Source: Variovorax sp037204085 (GTDB lineage Bacteria > Pseudomonadota > Gammaproteobacteria > Burkholderiales > Burkholderiaceae_C). From it: a DNA stretch of 64,000 nucleotides. The stretch covers positions 1 through 64,000 of the forward strand of contig NZ_JBBCBW010000025.1 of NCBI RefSeq assembly GCF_037204085.1. Direction: 5' to 3'. Position 1 is the first letter of the stretch, and each line of letters begins with the position of its first letter. Both the position numbers and the translations under genes were made by a program. Of the stretch, positions 41,768-50,609 are shown piece after piece. The notes under the pieces were generated by a model, which was not told where the DNA came from, did not search any database, and saw only the letters and a list, made by a program, of their open reading frames with translations.

Positions 41768-43282
41768 ATGACCGAGCTCACTACCGAAAACGGCGCGCCC
41801 GTCGAGAACAACCAGCAGTCGCAAACGGCTGGCGTCAACGGCCCTGTGCTGATGCAGGACCACAACCTCATCGAGAAGCTTGCGCGCTTCGACCGCGAGC
41901 GCATTCCGGAGCGCGTGGTGCATGCGCGTGGATCGGGCGCCTTCGGCACTTTCGAAGTCACGGCCGACGTGTCGAAATGGACGAAAGCCAAATTCCTCGG
42001 CCAGGTGGGCAAGAAGACCGAAGTGCTGGCTCGTTTCTCGACCGTGGCGCTCGAACTCGGCTCGGCCGACACCGTGCGCGACCCGCGGGGCTTTGCGCTC
42101 AAGTTCTATACCGAAGAAGGCAACTACGATCTCGTCGGCAATAACACGCCGGTCTTCTTCATTCGCGATCCGCTCAAGTTTCCGGACTTCATCCATTCGC
42201 AGAAGCGCGACCCCTACAGCCACGTGCAGGAGCCCAACAACGCGTGGGACTTCTTCTCGCATTCGCCCGAAGCCACCCACCAGTTCACCTGGCTCTTCGG
42301 CGACCGCGGCATTCCGAAGAGCTACCGTCACATGGATGGCTTTGGCTCGCACACCTTCCAGTGGGTAAACGCCAAGGGCGAGGCCTTCTGGGTCAAGTAC
42401 CACTTCAAGACCAACCAGGGCATCGAGACCTTCGTGGCCGAAGAGGCGCAGCGCGTGGGGGGCGAAAACCCGAACCACCACCACCTCGACCTGCTGCACT
42501 CCATCGAGCGCGGCGAGTTCCCGACCTGGAAGGTGCAGGTGCAGATCATGCCCGTGGCCGAAGCGCAGACCTACCGCTTCAACCCCTTCGACCTGACCAA
42601 GGTCTGGTCGCACAAGGACTATCCGAAGATCGACATCGGCATCCTCACGCTCAACCGCAACCCCGACAACTACTTTGCCGAGATCGAGCAGGCTGCATTC
42701 AACCCCGCCAACTTCGTGCCCGGCATCGGCCCGTCGCCCGACAAGATGCTGCAAGGCCGCCTGTTCAGCTACGGCGACACGCAGCGCTACCGCCTGGGCA
42801 TCAACCACACGCAACTGCCGGTGAACCGTCCGCACGCCACCACGGCGCAAAACTACGGCCGCGACGGCGCGATGCGCAGCGACGGCAACGGCGGCCGCGG
42901 GCCCAACTACGAGCCCAACAGCTTCAGCAACGCGCCCAAGCAGACCAACGAGCCGGTGTATGCGCCGCTCGAGATCCACGGCTGGACCGGCAGCCACCAG
43001 TGGCAGCAACACCCCGAGGACACCGACTTCGTTCAGGCCGGCGACCTTTATCGCCTGATGGACGAAGCAGCCAAGGAGCGGCTGGTGAACAGCATCGCGG
43101 GCGGGCTGGGCGCCGTGACGCGGCAGGACATCATCGACCGCTCGATCGGCTACTTCCGCCAAGCCGATGCCGACTACGGCGCGCGGCTCGAAAAAGCCGT
43201 GAAGGCCGTGCAGGCGAAGATCAAGGGCGAGGAAGTGAGCGTCCAGGTCGGCAAGCCGGCGCACGACGCAAGCCGGAGCTGA
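41768..43282 (+). CDS. katA: Monofunctional haem catalase
   Basis: A 504-residue small-subunit catalase that dismutates hydrogen peroxide in the cytoplasm. The catalytic histidine is H52 in RVVHARGSGAFG and the distal asparagine N125 in LVGNNTPVFF. The proximal haem tyrosine is in RLFSYGDTQRYRLG near 335. A GAGGAAAG ribosome-binding site lies 7 bases before the ATG. Length and motifs fit clade 3 catalases. It is a single-gene unit as far as spacing shows. Confidence 0.95.
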   Translation: MTELTTENGAPVENNQQSQTAGVNGPVLMQDHNLIEKLARFDRERIPERVVHARGSGAFGTFEVTADVSKWTKAKFLGQVGKKTEVLARFSTVALELGSADTVRDPRGFALKFYTEEGNYDLVGNNTPVFFIRDPLKFPDFIHSQKRDPYSHVQEPNNAWDFFSHSPEATHQFTWLFGDRGIPKSYRHMDGFGSHTFQWVNAKGEAFWVKYHFKTNQGIETFVAEEAQRVGGENPNHHHLDLLHSIERGEFPTWKVQVQIMPVAEAQTYRFNPFDLTKVWSHKDYPKIDIGILTLNRNPDNYFAEIEQAAFNPANFVPGIGPSPDKMLQGRLFSYGDTQRYRLGINHTQLPVNRPHATTAQNYGRDGAMRSDGNGGRGPNYEPNSFSNAPKQTNEPVYAPLEIHGWTGSHQWQQHPEDTDFVQAGDLYRLMDEAAKERLVNSIAGGLGAVTRQDIIDRSIGYFRQADADYGARLEKAVKAVQAKIKGEEVSVQVGKPAHDASRS

Positions 43283-43296
43283 TCCGCCGCAGCCCA

Positions 43297-43315
43297 TGGG
43301 TACCCAGGGTACCCA
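43297..43315. repeat. Short palindrome after katA
   Basis: TGGGTACCC and GGGTACCCA flank a single A just 15 bases after the katA stop, making a 19-base perfect palindrome. It could be part of a terminator, but no T-run follows on either strand. Confidence 0.4.
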
Positions 43316-43440
43316 CGGCGCCGCATGGGTCCGGATGGCGCACTCGACTTGCCTGGTTGCGAGGCGTACGATCAGCGCCCCCTTGCCGCTGAGTCGCGGC
43401 GACAAGCCTGTGTTCGCGTAGCTTCTGAACGGAGGTTCGT

Positions 43441-44043
43441 ATGAGCTATCACCTGGAAGGTCGCCTGCTCGAGGTTTGCAACTGCAATGTCCTGTGTCCC
43501 TGCTGGATCGGCGAGGACCCCGACAACGGCACCTGCGACACCATCGTCGCGTGGCGCATCGACAAGGGAACCATCGACGGCATCGACGTCGGCGGCAACA
43601 CCATCGCAGCCGTGGCCCACGTGCCCGGAAACATCCTCCAAGGCAACTGGACGGCGGCCATCTTCGTCGACGACAACGCCTCCAAGGAGCAGGAAGAAGC
43701 GCTGCTCAAGGTTTACACCGGGCAAGCCGGCGGGCCGATCGCCGACCTGGCCAAGCTCATCGGCGAGGTCGTGTCGGTCGAGCGGGCGCCCATTCGCTTT
43801 ACGGTGAACGAAGGCAAGGGCGAGCTGGAGATCGGCACCGACTACTACGCCGAACTCGAGCCCTACCGCGGCGCCACCGGCGGCCAGACCACGCTGTCCG
43901 ACACCGTGTTTTCCACGGTGCCGGGCGCGCCGGTGTTCGTCGGCAAGGCGCCCACCTACCGATCGAAGAACCCCGCCCTCGGCATCGACCTCGACATCAA
44001 GAACCACAACGCGCTGCAGAGCACCTTCGTCTTCGACTCATGA
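43441..44043 (+). CDS. DUF1326 domain protein
   Basis: A 200-residue soluble protein with the cysteine cluster CNCNVLCPC (C13, C15, C19, C21) near its N-terminus, suggesting metal binding. It matches the DUF1326 family, whose function is unknown and whose genes are often followed by a DUF2182 membrane protein, as here (ATGA overlap at 44040-44043). A GGAGG ribosome-binding site precedes it. A metal-handling or redox role is a guess from the cysteines. Confidence 0.87.
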   Translation: MSYHLEGRLLEVCNCNVLCPCWIGEDPDNGTCDTIVAWRIDKGTIDGIDVGGNTIAAVAHVPGNILQGNWTAAIFVDDNASKEQEEALLKVYTGQAGGPIADLAKLIGEVVSVERAPIRFTVNEGKGELEIGTDYYAELEPYRGATGGQTTLSDTVFSTVPGAPVFVGKAPTYRSKNPALGIDLDIKNHNALQSTFVFDS

Positions 44044-44843
44044 GCGCCACGCCGGCCAATGCCGTCCGGCACCGCCGCGTGTTCCTGCCGGTTCTTGCCG
44101 CGCTCGCCACGCTCGCGTGGCTGGTGTTGTGGGCCTGGGCACGCAGCCCTTACGGACGCTATCTCGAACATGGCGACTGGACTGTCTCCGGCCCGGCCGC
44201 CTTCCTGTGCCAGGTCGTCCCGGCCGGCGGCGTGGTCGTGCCTGCCGTGCTCTACGCTGCGGCGTGGGTCCTCATGACGGCCGCCATGATGCTGCCGACC
44301 ACGCTGCCGCTGTTCAACGCCTTCGACCGGCTGACCGCCGGGCGGGCCGACCACGCACGCCTGCTCACCATGCTGGGGCTCGGCTACATGGCGGTGTGGG
44401 GCGCCTTCGGCCTGCTGGCGCACGGGCTCCACAGCGCGGTGCTGGCACTGCTGGCCAGCGCGCCCACGTTGGCCTGGCACGGCTGGGTCATCGGTGCCGC
44501 GACCATTGCGCTGGCCGGCGCCTTCCAGTTCAGCCGCCTCAAGCACCAGTGCCTGGAGAAGTGCCGAACGCCTCTGAGCTTCGTCATCGAGCACTGGCGC
44601 GGCCATGCGCAAACCCGCCAGGCATTCGCCCTGGGCATGCACCACGGCCTCTTCTGCGTCGGCTGCTGCTGGGCGCTCATGCTGTTGATGTTCGCGCTCG
44701 GCACCGGCAGCCTTGGGTGGATGCTGCTGCTGGCCGTGGTCATGGCACTGGAGAAGAACGTTTCCTGGGGCCATCGGCTGAGCGCGCCGCTCGGGTTCGC
44801 GCTACTGGGATGGGCTGTCTTCATGGTGGCGAGCCATGTCTGA
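44040..44843 (+). CDS. DUF2182 integral membrane protein
   Basis: A 267-residue inner-membrane protein with about seven hydrophobic segments. Conserved features are MTAAMMLPTTLPLFNAF and the histidine/cysteine-rich HHGLFCVGCCWALM, both plausible metal ligands; KHQCLEKCRTP lies in a loop. The family is annotated as predicted metal-binding and has no proven function. Its start overlaps the DUF1326 stop and its end overlaps the next gene by 8 bases, so all three are probably one transcript. Confidence 0.85.
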   Translation: MSATPANAVRHRRVFLPVLAALATLAWLVLWAWARSPYGRYLEHGDWTVSGPAAFLCQVVPAGGVVVPAVLYAAAWVLMTAAMMLPTTLPLFNAFDRLTAGRADHARLLTMLGLGYMAVWGAFGLLAHGLHSAVLALLASAPTLAWHGWVIGAATIALAGAFQFSRLKHQCLEKCRTPLSFVIEHWRGHAQTRQAFALGMHHGLFCVGCCWALMLLMFALGTGSLGWMLLLAVVMALEKNVSWGHRLSAPLGFALLGWAVFMVASHV

Positions 44844-45723
44844 AGTTGTGTCCGAGGCACGCCGCGGCCCGTCCGCCCTGCAGACCATCGCCCTGACGGC
44901 GGTGGCCATGCTCGCGTTCGCGGCCAACTCGCTGTTGTGCAGGCTCGCGCTGCAGCGGCAGGGTATCGATCCGGCCAGCTTCGGCAGCATCCGACTGGTT
45001 TCCGGTGCAATCACGCTCCTGCTTGTCGTGCAGCTGAGGTCGCGGCCGCCTTCGGCCGCCCGAGCCGACTGGCTCGCTGCCGCCATGTTGTTTGCCTATG
45101 TGGCTTTCTTTTCTTTTGCTTACCTCAGCCTTTCCGCGGGCACGGGCGCGCTGATCCTGTTCGGCGCGGTTCAGCTCACCATGCTGGGCGCCGGCCTTGG
45201 CGCGGGCGAGCGCTTCGGACCCGTCGCTTGGCTCGGCTTCGTGCTGGCGGCGGGCGGGCTGGTCTACCTGGTGTTGCCCGGTGTTGCCGCACCGCCGCTC
45301 CTGGGCGCCGTGCTGATGGCCGTCGCCGGCGTGGCGTGGGGCGTGTATTCGCTCCGCGGCCGTGGCGTGCCCAACCCCTTGGCCGCCACCTCGCGCAACT
45401 TCTTGCGGGCGGTGCCGCTGGCCTTGGCGCTCAGCGTCGTTTTCGTGGCGCGAGCCCATGCGGACGCAACCGGCATCGCGTTGGCCGTGGCCTCCGGCGC
45501 GCTGACGTCGGGCCTCGGCTATGTGGTCTGGTATGCAGCGCTGGCCCGTCTTTCGGCCATGCAGGCTGCCACCGTGCAGCTTTCGGTGCCGCTCCTGGCT
45601 GCGTTCGGCGGGGTGCTGCTGCTCTCGGAAGCAATCACGCCGCGGCTGGCGGCCGCGTCGGTGGCCATCCTGGGTGGCATTGCCATCGTGCTGAGCCAGA
45701 AGTCGCGCAACGCACGCCGCTAG
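44836..45723 (+). CDS. EamA/DMT-family transporter
   Basis: A 295-residue membrane protein with about ten transmembrane segments in two EamA repeats (MLAFAANSLLCRLAL; VQLSVPLLAAFGGVLLLSE). The start lies inside the end of the DUF2182 gene. The substrate is unknown; drug or metabolite export is the family role. Whether it works with the DUF pair is untested. Confidence 0.85.
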   Translation: MSEVVSEARRGPSALQTIALTAVAMLAFAANSLLCRLALQRQGIDPASFGSIRLVSGAITLLLVVQLRSRPPSAARADWLAAAMLFAYVAFFSFAYLSLSAGTGALILFGAVQLTMLGAGLGAGERFGPVAWLGFVLAAGGLVYLVLPGVAAPPLLGAVLMAVAGVAWGVYSLRGRGVPNPLAATSRNFLRAVPLALALSVVFVARAHADATGIALAVASGALTSGLGYVVWYAALARLSAMQAATVQLSVPLLAAFGGVLLLSEAITPRLAAASVAILGGIAIVLSQKSRNARR

Positions 45724-45743
45724 ATGAGCGGGAGCGCGGGTTT

Positions 45744-46802
45744 CTACGCGATTGCTACGCCTACCTTGGAACCGGCCGCGACGATTTCTCCCCACGTTGC
45801 ATCGTCCAGCCAGATGCCGCTGCGCTCGCGCGCCGCACGTGCGGCGCGCTCGGGTTCGCCCGCGATCTGCACCTGGTCGAAGCCTGCGCCCGGTGGGCTC
45901 TGGCGCAGCCAGTCGACGAAGGCTGTCGCTTCCTGCGCGAAGCTTTCCTGCGTTCCCAGCTTCGCGGGATCGATCAGGATGGTCAGCATGCCGTTGAGCA
46001 CCGTGCGCGCCGTATCGGCCGGGCGGTGCCAGGTGCCGCCGCCGGTGAGCGCACCGCCCAGCAACTCGCAGGCCATGGCCATGCCGTAGCCCTTGTGCTC
46101 GCCGAAAGTCATGAGCGCGCCGAAGAGCCCGTTCGATTGCGGCACCACCACCACGCCCGGGTCATTGGTCGGCGCGCCGCGCTCGTCGATCAGGTAGCCG
46201 TCGGGCACCTGCTCGCCCTTGTTGTGCGCAACGCGCATCTTTCCCTGTGCCACGCGGCTGGTCGCAAAGTCGAGCAGAAAGGGCTCGGCCCCTGCCAGCG
46301 GAATGCCGATGCAGCACGGGTTGGTACCAAAGCGCCCGTCGCCGCCGCCCCATGGCGCCACCACGGGCCGCGAGAGCACGTTGACGAAGTGCATCGACAC
46401 CAGGCCTTCAGCCGTTGCCATTTCGGCAAAGTGCCCGATGCGGCCCAGGTGGTGCGCATTCGCGAGCGTGAAGATGCAGCTACCGTGCTGCCTTGCCCGC
46501 GCGATGCCGAGTTCCATTGCCTGCACGCCCACGATCTGCCCGTAGCCATGCTGGCCGTCGAGCGCGAGCAGCGTGCCGATGTCGGCATTGACCTTGACCG
46601 AGGCATTGGGCACAAGCCCGCCTTCGGCCACCGCATCGACATAGCGCGGCAGCATGCCCACGCCATGCGAATCATGGCCGCTCAGGTTGGCGAGCACCAG
46701 GTTGGCCGCCACCTGTTCGGCTTCGGCCGGCGTGCTGCCGGCGGCAGTCAGGATTTGCGCGCATTGCGATCGCAACGTAGCGGCGGGAAGGGTCTTGGGC
46801 AT
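45744..46802 (-). CDS. Malate/lactate/ureidoglycolate dehydrogenase family (LDH2)
   Basis: A 352-residue NAD(P)-dependent dehydrogenase of the LDH2/MDH2 fold, unrelated to classical lactate dehydrogenases. Signatures are NLSGHDSHGVGMLPRYV with the catalytic histidine near H48, ANAHHLGRIGHFAE and LLDFATSRVAQGKM. It oxidises 2-hydroxy acids. As the last gene of the UxaA/TRAP operon, it could process the hydroxy acid released by the aldolytic step, for example L-lactate; this is inference. Confidence 0.86.
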   Translation of the reverse strand: MPKTLPAATLRSQCAQILTAAGSTPAEAEQVAANLVLANLSGHDSHGVGMLPRYVDAVAEGGLVPNASVKVNADIGTLLALDGQHGYGQIVGVQAMELGIARARQHGSCIFTLANAHHLGRIGHFAEMATAEGLVSMHFVNVLSRPVVAPWGGGDGRFGTNPCCIGIPLAGAEPFLLDFATSRVAQGKMRVAHNKGEQVPDGYLIDERGAPTNDPGVVVVPQSNGLFGALMTFGEHKGYGMAMACELLGGALTGGGTWHRPADTARTVLNGMLTILIDPAKLGTQESFAQEATAFVDWLRQSPPGAGFDQVQIAGEPERAARAARERSGIWLDDATWGEIVAAGSKVGVAIA

Positions 46803-46832
46803 CAGTTGACTCCATGGGTTTGATCAAGGGCC

Positions 46833-46944
46833 GCGCAGCAAGGCCCGTTCGTGAAACACCGCGGAACCGGCTTTGCCGGGCCGCTGGTGTTGCCCCCGGT
46901 AGGGGGAGGGAGAAGCGACACGAAGTGCGCGTAGCCTGGGGGCG
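46833..46944. repeat. Palindromic intergenic repeat, copy A
   Basis: A roughly 110-base element also found at 50502-50609. Its 35-base core (46856-46890) is identical in both copies and forms a three-step hairpin: ACACC with GGTGT, GCGG with CCGC, CCGGC with GCCGG. A second stem, CCCCC with GGGGG, and the block ACACGAAGTG follow in both copies. It lies between two genes of the same operon. Confidence 0.85.
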
Positions 46945-46946
46945 AG

Positions 46947-48473
46947 CTACATGACTGCGCCGACTTGCCACGGCACGAATTCGTTCTGGCCGTAGCCATG
47001 TTTCTCGCTCTTCGACGGTTCGCCGGACGCGGTCGCCAGCACCAACTCGAAGATGCGCTGGCCCATCTCCTGGATCGAACTGCTGCCGTCCACGATCTCG
47101 CCGCAGTTGATGTCCATGTCCTCTTCCTGCCGCTGCCACAGCGCCGAGTTGGTCGCGAGCTTGAGCGAAGGAGAGGGTGCGCAGCCGTAGGCCGAGCCGC
47201 GCCCGGTCGTGAAGCAGATGATGTTCGCGCCGCCGGCCACTTGGCCCGTGGCGCTTACCGGGTCGTAGCCCGGCGTGTCCATGTAGACGAAGCCGTGCGC
47301 CGTCACCGGCTCGGCATATTCGTACACCGCCTCGAGGTTGCTGGTGCCGCCCTTGGCCACCGCACCTAGCGACTTCTCGAGAATCGTCGTGAGACCGCCC
47401 GCCTTGTTGCCCGGCGAGGGGTTGTTGTTCATCTCGCCTTCGTTGATCTCGGTGTAGTGCTCCCACCACTTGATGCGGTCCACCAGCTTCTGGCCGACCT
47501 CGCGCCGCACCGCGCGGCGCGTGAGCAGGTGCTCGGCGCCATAGACCTCGGGCGTTTCACTCAAGATGGCCGTGCCGCCATGCGCCACCAGCAGGTCGAC
47601 CGCCGCACCTAGCGCCGGGTTGGCGCTGATGCCCGAATAGCCGTCGGAGCCGCCGCACTGCAGGCCGATGGTGATGTGCGCCGCGCTGCACGGTTCGCGC
47701 TTCACCGCGTTGGCGCGCGGCAGCATCTCGTTGATGAGCGCAATGCCTTTCTCCACCGTCTTGCGCGTGCCGCCGGTGTCCTGGATGTTGAAGGTGCGAA
47801 AGTTCTCGCCCTCGGCCAGGTGGCCCGTTGCGAGCCAGGCGTTGATCTGGTTCGCCTCGCAGCCCAGGCCCACCACCAGCACGCCCGCAAAGTTGGGGTG
47901 CGTGGCATAGCCCGTGAGCGTGCGCTCCAGAATCTGCATGCCCATGCCTTGCGTGTCCATGCCGCAGCCCGTGCCGTGCGTGAGCGCCACGATGCCGTCG
48001 ACGTTTGGGTAGTCCGCCAGCGCAGCCGGATTGGTTTTGCGCGAAAAGTGGTCCGCAATGGCGCGCGCCGCGGTGGCCGAGCAGTTCACGCTCGTCAGCA
48101 CGCCGATGTAGTTGCGCGTGGCCACGCGGCCGTCCGCCCGCTTGATGCCCATGAAGGTGGCCTCGCGCTTTGCGGTGGGCGGCTTCACGTCGGCGCCAAA
48201 GGCGTAGTCGCGCTCGAAGTCGCCCTTGTCCCGGCCCATGTCGAGGTTGTGCGTGTGCACATGCTCGCCGGCCGCAATGGGCTTGCTCGCAAAGCCGATG
48301 ATCTGGTTGTAGCGGCGCACCGGTTCACCCGCGGCAATGGCGTGCGTCGCCACCTTGTGGCCGGCGGGAATGAGGCCGCGCACGGCGAAGTCTTCGACCT
48401 TGGCGCCGCCGACCAGCTGGCTGCGCGCGATCACGACATCGTCGGCCGGATGCAGGCGAATGAAGGGATTCAT
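46947..48473 (-). CDS. UxaA-family sugar-acid dehydratase
   Basis: A 508-residue dehydratase. An N-terminal SAF-type domain (about 1-95) is followed by the UxaA catalytic region with RVATRNYIGVLTSVNCSA (about 116-133), HGTGCGMD, GLGCEANQI and GLQCGGSDGYSGI. The family dehydrates aldonates such as D-altronate, D-galactarate, L-fuconate or D-arabinonate to 2-keto-3-deoxy acids. Here the partner SDRs and FAH enzyme favour a non-phosphorylative route rather than hexuronate use. It follows the TRAP permease gene by 24 bases. Confidence 0.87.
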   Translation of the reverse strand: MNPFIRLHPADDVVIARSQLVGGAKVEDFAVRGLIPAGHKVATHAIAAGEPVRRYNQIIGFASKPIAAGEHVHTHNLDMGRDKGDFERDYAFGADVKPPTAKREATFMGIKRADGRVATRNYIGVLTSVNCSATAARAIADHFSRKTNPAALADYPNVDGIVALTHGTGCGMDTQGMGMQILERTLTGYATHPNFAGVLVVGLGCEANQINAWLATGHLAEGENFRTFNIQDTGGTRKTVEKGIALINEMLPRANAVKREPCSAAHITIGLQCGGSDGYSGISANPALGAAVDLLVAHGGTAILSETPEVYGAEHLLTRRAVRREVGQKLVDRIKWWEHYTEINEGEMNNNPSPGNKAGGLTTILEKSLGAVAKGGTSNLEAVYEYAEPVTAHGFVYMDTPGYDPVSATGQVAGGANIICFTTGRGSAYGCAPSPSLKLATNSALWQRQEEDMDINCGEIVDGSSSIQEMGQRIFELVLATASGEPSKSEKHGYGQNEFVPWQVGAVM

Positions 48474-48497
48474 CGTGGAACTCGTGTTGTGTGGTGA

Positions 48498-49892
48498 CTA
48501 GAAGAACATTTTGGGCAACCACAGTACCAATGAAGGCACATAGGTAATCACGACCAAGGCCAGCAGCAGCGGAATGAGCCACGGCAAGATCGCCATCGTC
48601 GTGCGCTCGAAGCTCAGCCCCGCCACGCGCGCCAGCACGAACAGCACCATGCCCATCGGCGGATGCAGCAGGCCAATCATCAGGTTCAGCACCATCACCA
48701 GGCCGAAGTGGATTGGGTCGACGCCCAGCTGCGTGGCAATCGGCAGCAGGATGGGAACCAGAATGGTGATGGCGGCGGTGGGCTCCAGGAAGCAGCCCAC
48801 GAACAGCATCAGCAGGTTGGCCAGCAGCAGAAACACCCAGGCTTCCTTGGTGAAGCCCAGCACCCAGCTGGCGATGTCGGTGGTCACGCCGGTAGCGGTG
48901 AGCATCCAGCCGAAGATGGAGGCAGCCGCCACGATGAACAGCACGGTCGATGTGGTCTCGATGGTGTCGAGGCACACCTTGACGAACATCTTCCACGAGA
49001 GCGTCTTGTACCAGGCAAAGCCCAGGATCATGGCCCATACGCAGGCGGCAATTGCGCCCTCTGTGGGCGTGAAAAGGCCCGTGCTCATGCCGCCGATCAG
49101 CAGCACCGGGGTCATGATGGGCAGCAGCGCTTCGAACTTGAAGATCCTGTCGAGCACGAAGAGCGACGCCAGGCCCGCAAACACGGTGAGCTGCGGCGGC
49201 GTGCCCAGCTTCGAAACCAGGAGCCAGATGAGGAGCGGCCAGCCGACCACCACAGCCAGCTCGCACATCGCCTTGAAGAAGCGCGTGCTCGAGAACTTGA
49301 CGTCGCCGCCCCAGCCGTTGCGGTGGGCAAAGTAAGCCACCGTCAGCATCATCAATATGGCCAGCAGTACGCCCGGCAGGATGCCCGCAAGGAACAGCGC
49401 CCCCACCGACACGTTGGCCATCATCCCGTAGATCACGAATGGCAGGCTCGGGGGAATGATCGGGCCCAGCGTGGCCGAAGCCGCGGTCACGCCCACCGCG
49501 AATTCGGTCGAATAGCCGTGCTCCTTCATCGCCTTGATCTCGATCGTGCCCAGGCCCGCGGCATCGGCAATGGCGGTGCCGCTCATGCCCGCGAAGATCA
49601 CCGAGCCCAGCACGTTCACATGGCCGAGGCCCCCCTTGAGCCAACCCACCAGCGCCAGCGCGAAGTTGTAGATGCGGGTGGTGATGCCCGCGTTGTTCAT
49701 CAGGTTGCCGGCCAGGATGAAGAAGGGCACCGCCAGCAGCGGAAAGCTGTCGATGCCGCTCACCATGCGGTGGATGACGACGAACGGCGGCAGGCTGCCG
49801 CTCACGAGGATGTAGGCCAGCGAGGCGCCGGCCATGGCCACGGCCACCGGAATGCCGCCCGCCATGAAGACCAGGAAGAATATTTTCAGCAT
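48498..49892 (-). CDS. dctM: TRAP transporter large permease (DctM)
   Basis: A 464-residue inner-membrane protein with about 12 transmembrane segments, the Na+-coupled channel subunit of a tripartite ATP-independent periplasmic transporter. Typical blocks are AVPFFILAGNLMNNAGIT, SGTAIADAAGLG and the C-terminal GLLHPPMGMVLF. With DctQ and DctP it imports a carboxylate, here likely the aldonate metabolised by the flanking enzymes. Confidence 0.93.
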   Translation of the reverse strand: MLKIFFLVFMAGGIPVAVAMAGASLAYILVSGSLPPFVVIHRMVSGIDSFPLLAVPFFILAGNLMNNAGITTRIYNFALALVGWLKGGLGHVNVLGSVIFAGMSGTAIADAAGLGTIEIKAMKEHGYSTEFAVGVTAASATLGPIIPPSLPFVIYGMMANVSVGALFLAGILPGVLLAILMMLTVAYFAHRNGWGGDVKFSSTRFFKAMCELAVVVGWPLLIWLLVSKLGTPPQLTVFAGLASLFVLDRIFKFEALLPIMTPVLLIGGMSTGLFTPTEGAIAACVWAMILGFAWYKTLSWKMFVKVCLDTIETTSTVLFIVAAASIFGWMLTATGVTTDIASWVLGFTKEAWVFLLLANLLMLFVGCFLEPTAAITILVPILLPIATQLGVDPIHFGLVMVLNLMIGLLHPPMGMVLFVLARVAGLSFERTTMAILPWLIPLLLALVVITYVPSLVLWLPKMFF

Positions 49893-49911
49893 GCAGTTGT
49901 TCTCGTCGGGA

Positions 49912-50472
49912 TCAGCGGTCGGCCAGGGTGGATTCGGGTCGTTCGAGCACGCTGTAGCCGCGCTTCCAGTGAGTGCGCGCCACCTGGATGGAGCGCCAGG
50001 TCATCGCGATGAAGCCGAACAGGCACAGGCCGTAGACGATGTTCATCGGCGCATCGACGATCGTCATGCGCGTGGTGTTGCCGATCTTCAGCATCATCTG
50101 CACCGTCATGACCACGGCCGCAATGAAGAAGGCGGTGCGCAGCACGTCGACCGCGCGAGACATCCATCGGCCCATGGCCGCGGGCATGTGGCGGTAGAAG
50201 AAATCGACCTGGATCTGGTTGTTCTTTGCGACGCCGATTGCGGCGCCGATGAAGACCACCGCAATCAGCATGTAGCGTGCCACTTCCTCGGTCCACGCGG
50301 CCGAATCGTTCATCACATAGCGCGTGACGAACTGGTAGAACACCGTGAGCCCGAGCATCCAGAAGATCGCGAGCGAGATCCAGCCTTCGGCGATGGTGTG
50401 GGAAAGGTCGACGACCTCGTCTTCCGCGTGGAAGTGGCCCTCGTCATCAATGATTTTCTTGTCGTCAGTCAA
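49912..50472 (-). CDS. dctQ: TRAP transporter small permease (DctQ)
   Basis: A 186-residue protein with a charged, soluble N-terminal 35 residues and four transmembrane segments (GWISLAIFWMLGLTVFYQF; the motif WTEEVARYMLIAVVFIGAA is typical). The TTG at 50472 was chosen because AGGAG lies 6 bases upstream; an earlier TTG at 50505 falls inside the palindromic repeat and has no such site. It ends 19 bases before dctM. Confidence 0.88.
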   Translation of the reverse strand: MTDDKKIIDDEGHFHAEDEVVDLSHTIAEGWISLAIFWMLGLTVFYQFVTRYVMNDSAAWTEEVARYMLIAVVFIGAAIGVAKNNQIQVDFFYRHMPAAMGRWMSRAVDVLRTAFFIAAVVMTVQMMLKIGNTTRMTIVDAPMNIVYGLCLFGFIAMTWRSIQVARTHWKRGYSVLERPESTLADR

Positions 50473-50501
50473 TGCAATCTCCTGGTCGGCTCCAGCGGCA
50501 A

Positions 50502-50609
50502 GCAAAGCGAAGCCCCTTCGGGAGACACCGCGGAACCGGCTTTGCCGGGCCGCTGGTGTCGCCCCCTCGAGGGGGAGGCGGCTACACGAAGTGAGCCGCT
50601 TCGGGGGGT
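50502..50609. repeat. Palindromic intergenic repeat, copy B
   Basis: Second copy of the element at 46833-46944, with the identical 35-base hairpin core at 50525-50559 and the same downstream blocks in the same orientation. It sits between dctP and dctQ within one operon, so it may affect RNA stability or relative expression of dctP versus the permeases. Confidence 0.85.

Noticed and set aside
41720..43405. Long minus-strand open frame of 561 codons opposite the catalase gene
   Set aside because: It mirrors the catalase gene. The encoded peptide is rich in valine, histidine and arginine with no domain, as expected from the complement of high-GC coding DNA.
44937..46823. Plus-strand 628-codon open frame across the EamA and LDH2 genes
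   Set aside because: It crosses two convergent, well-supported genes in other frames and has arginine-rich shadow composition.
46833..50609. CRISPR array from repeated palindromes
   Set aside because: There are only two copies 3.7 kb apart with genes between them and no regular spacers.
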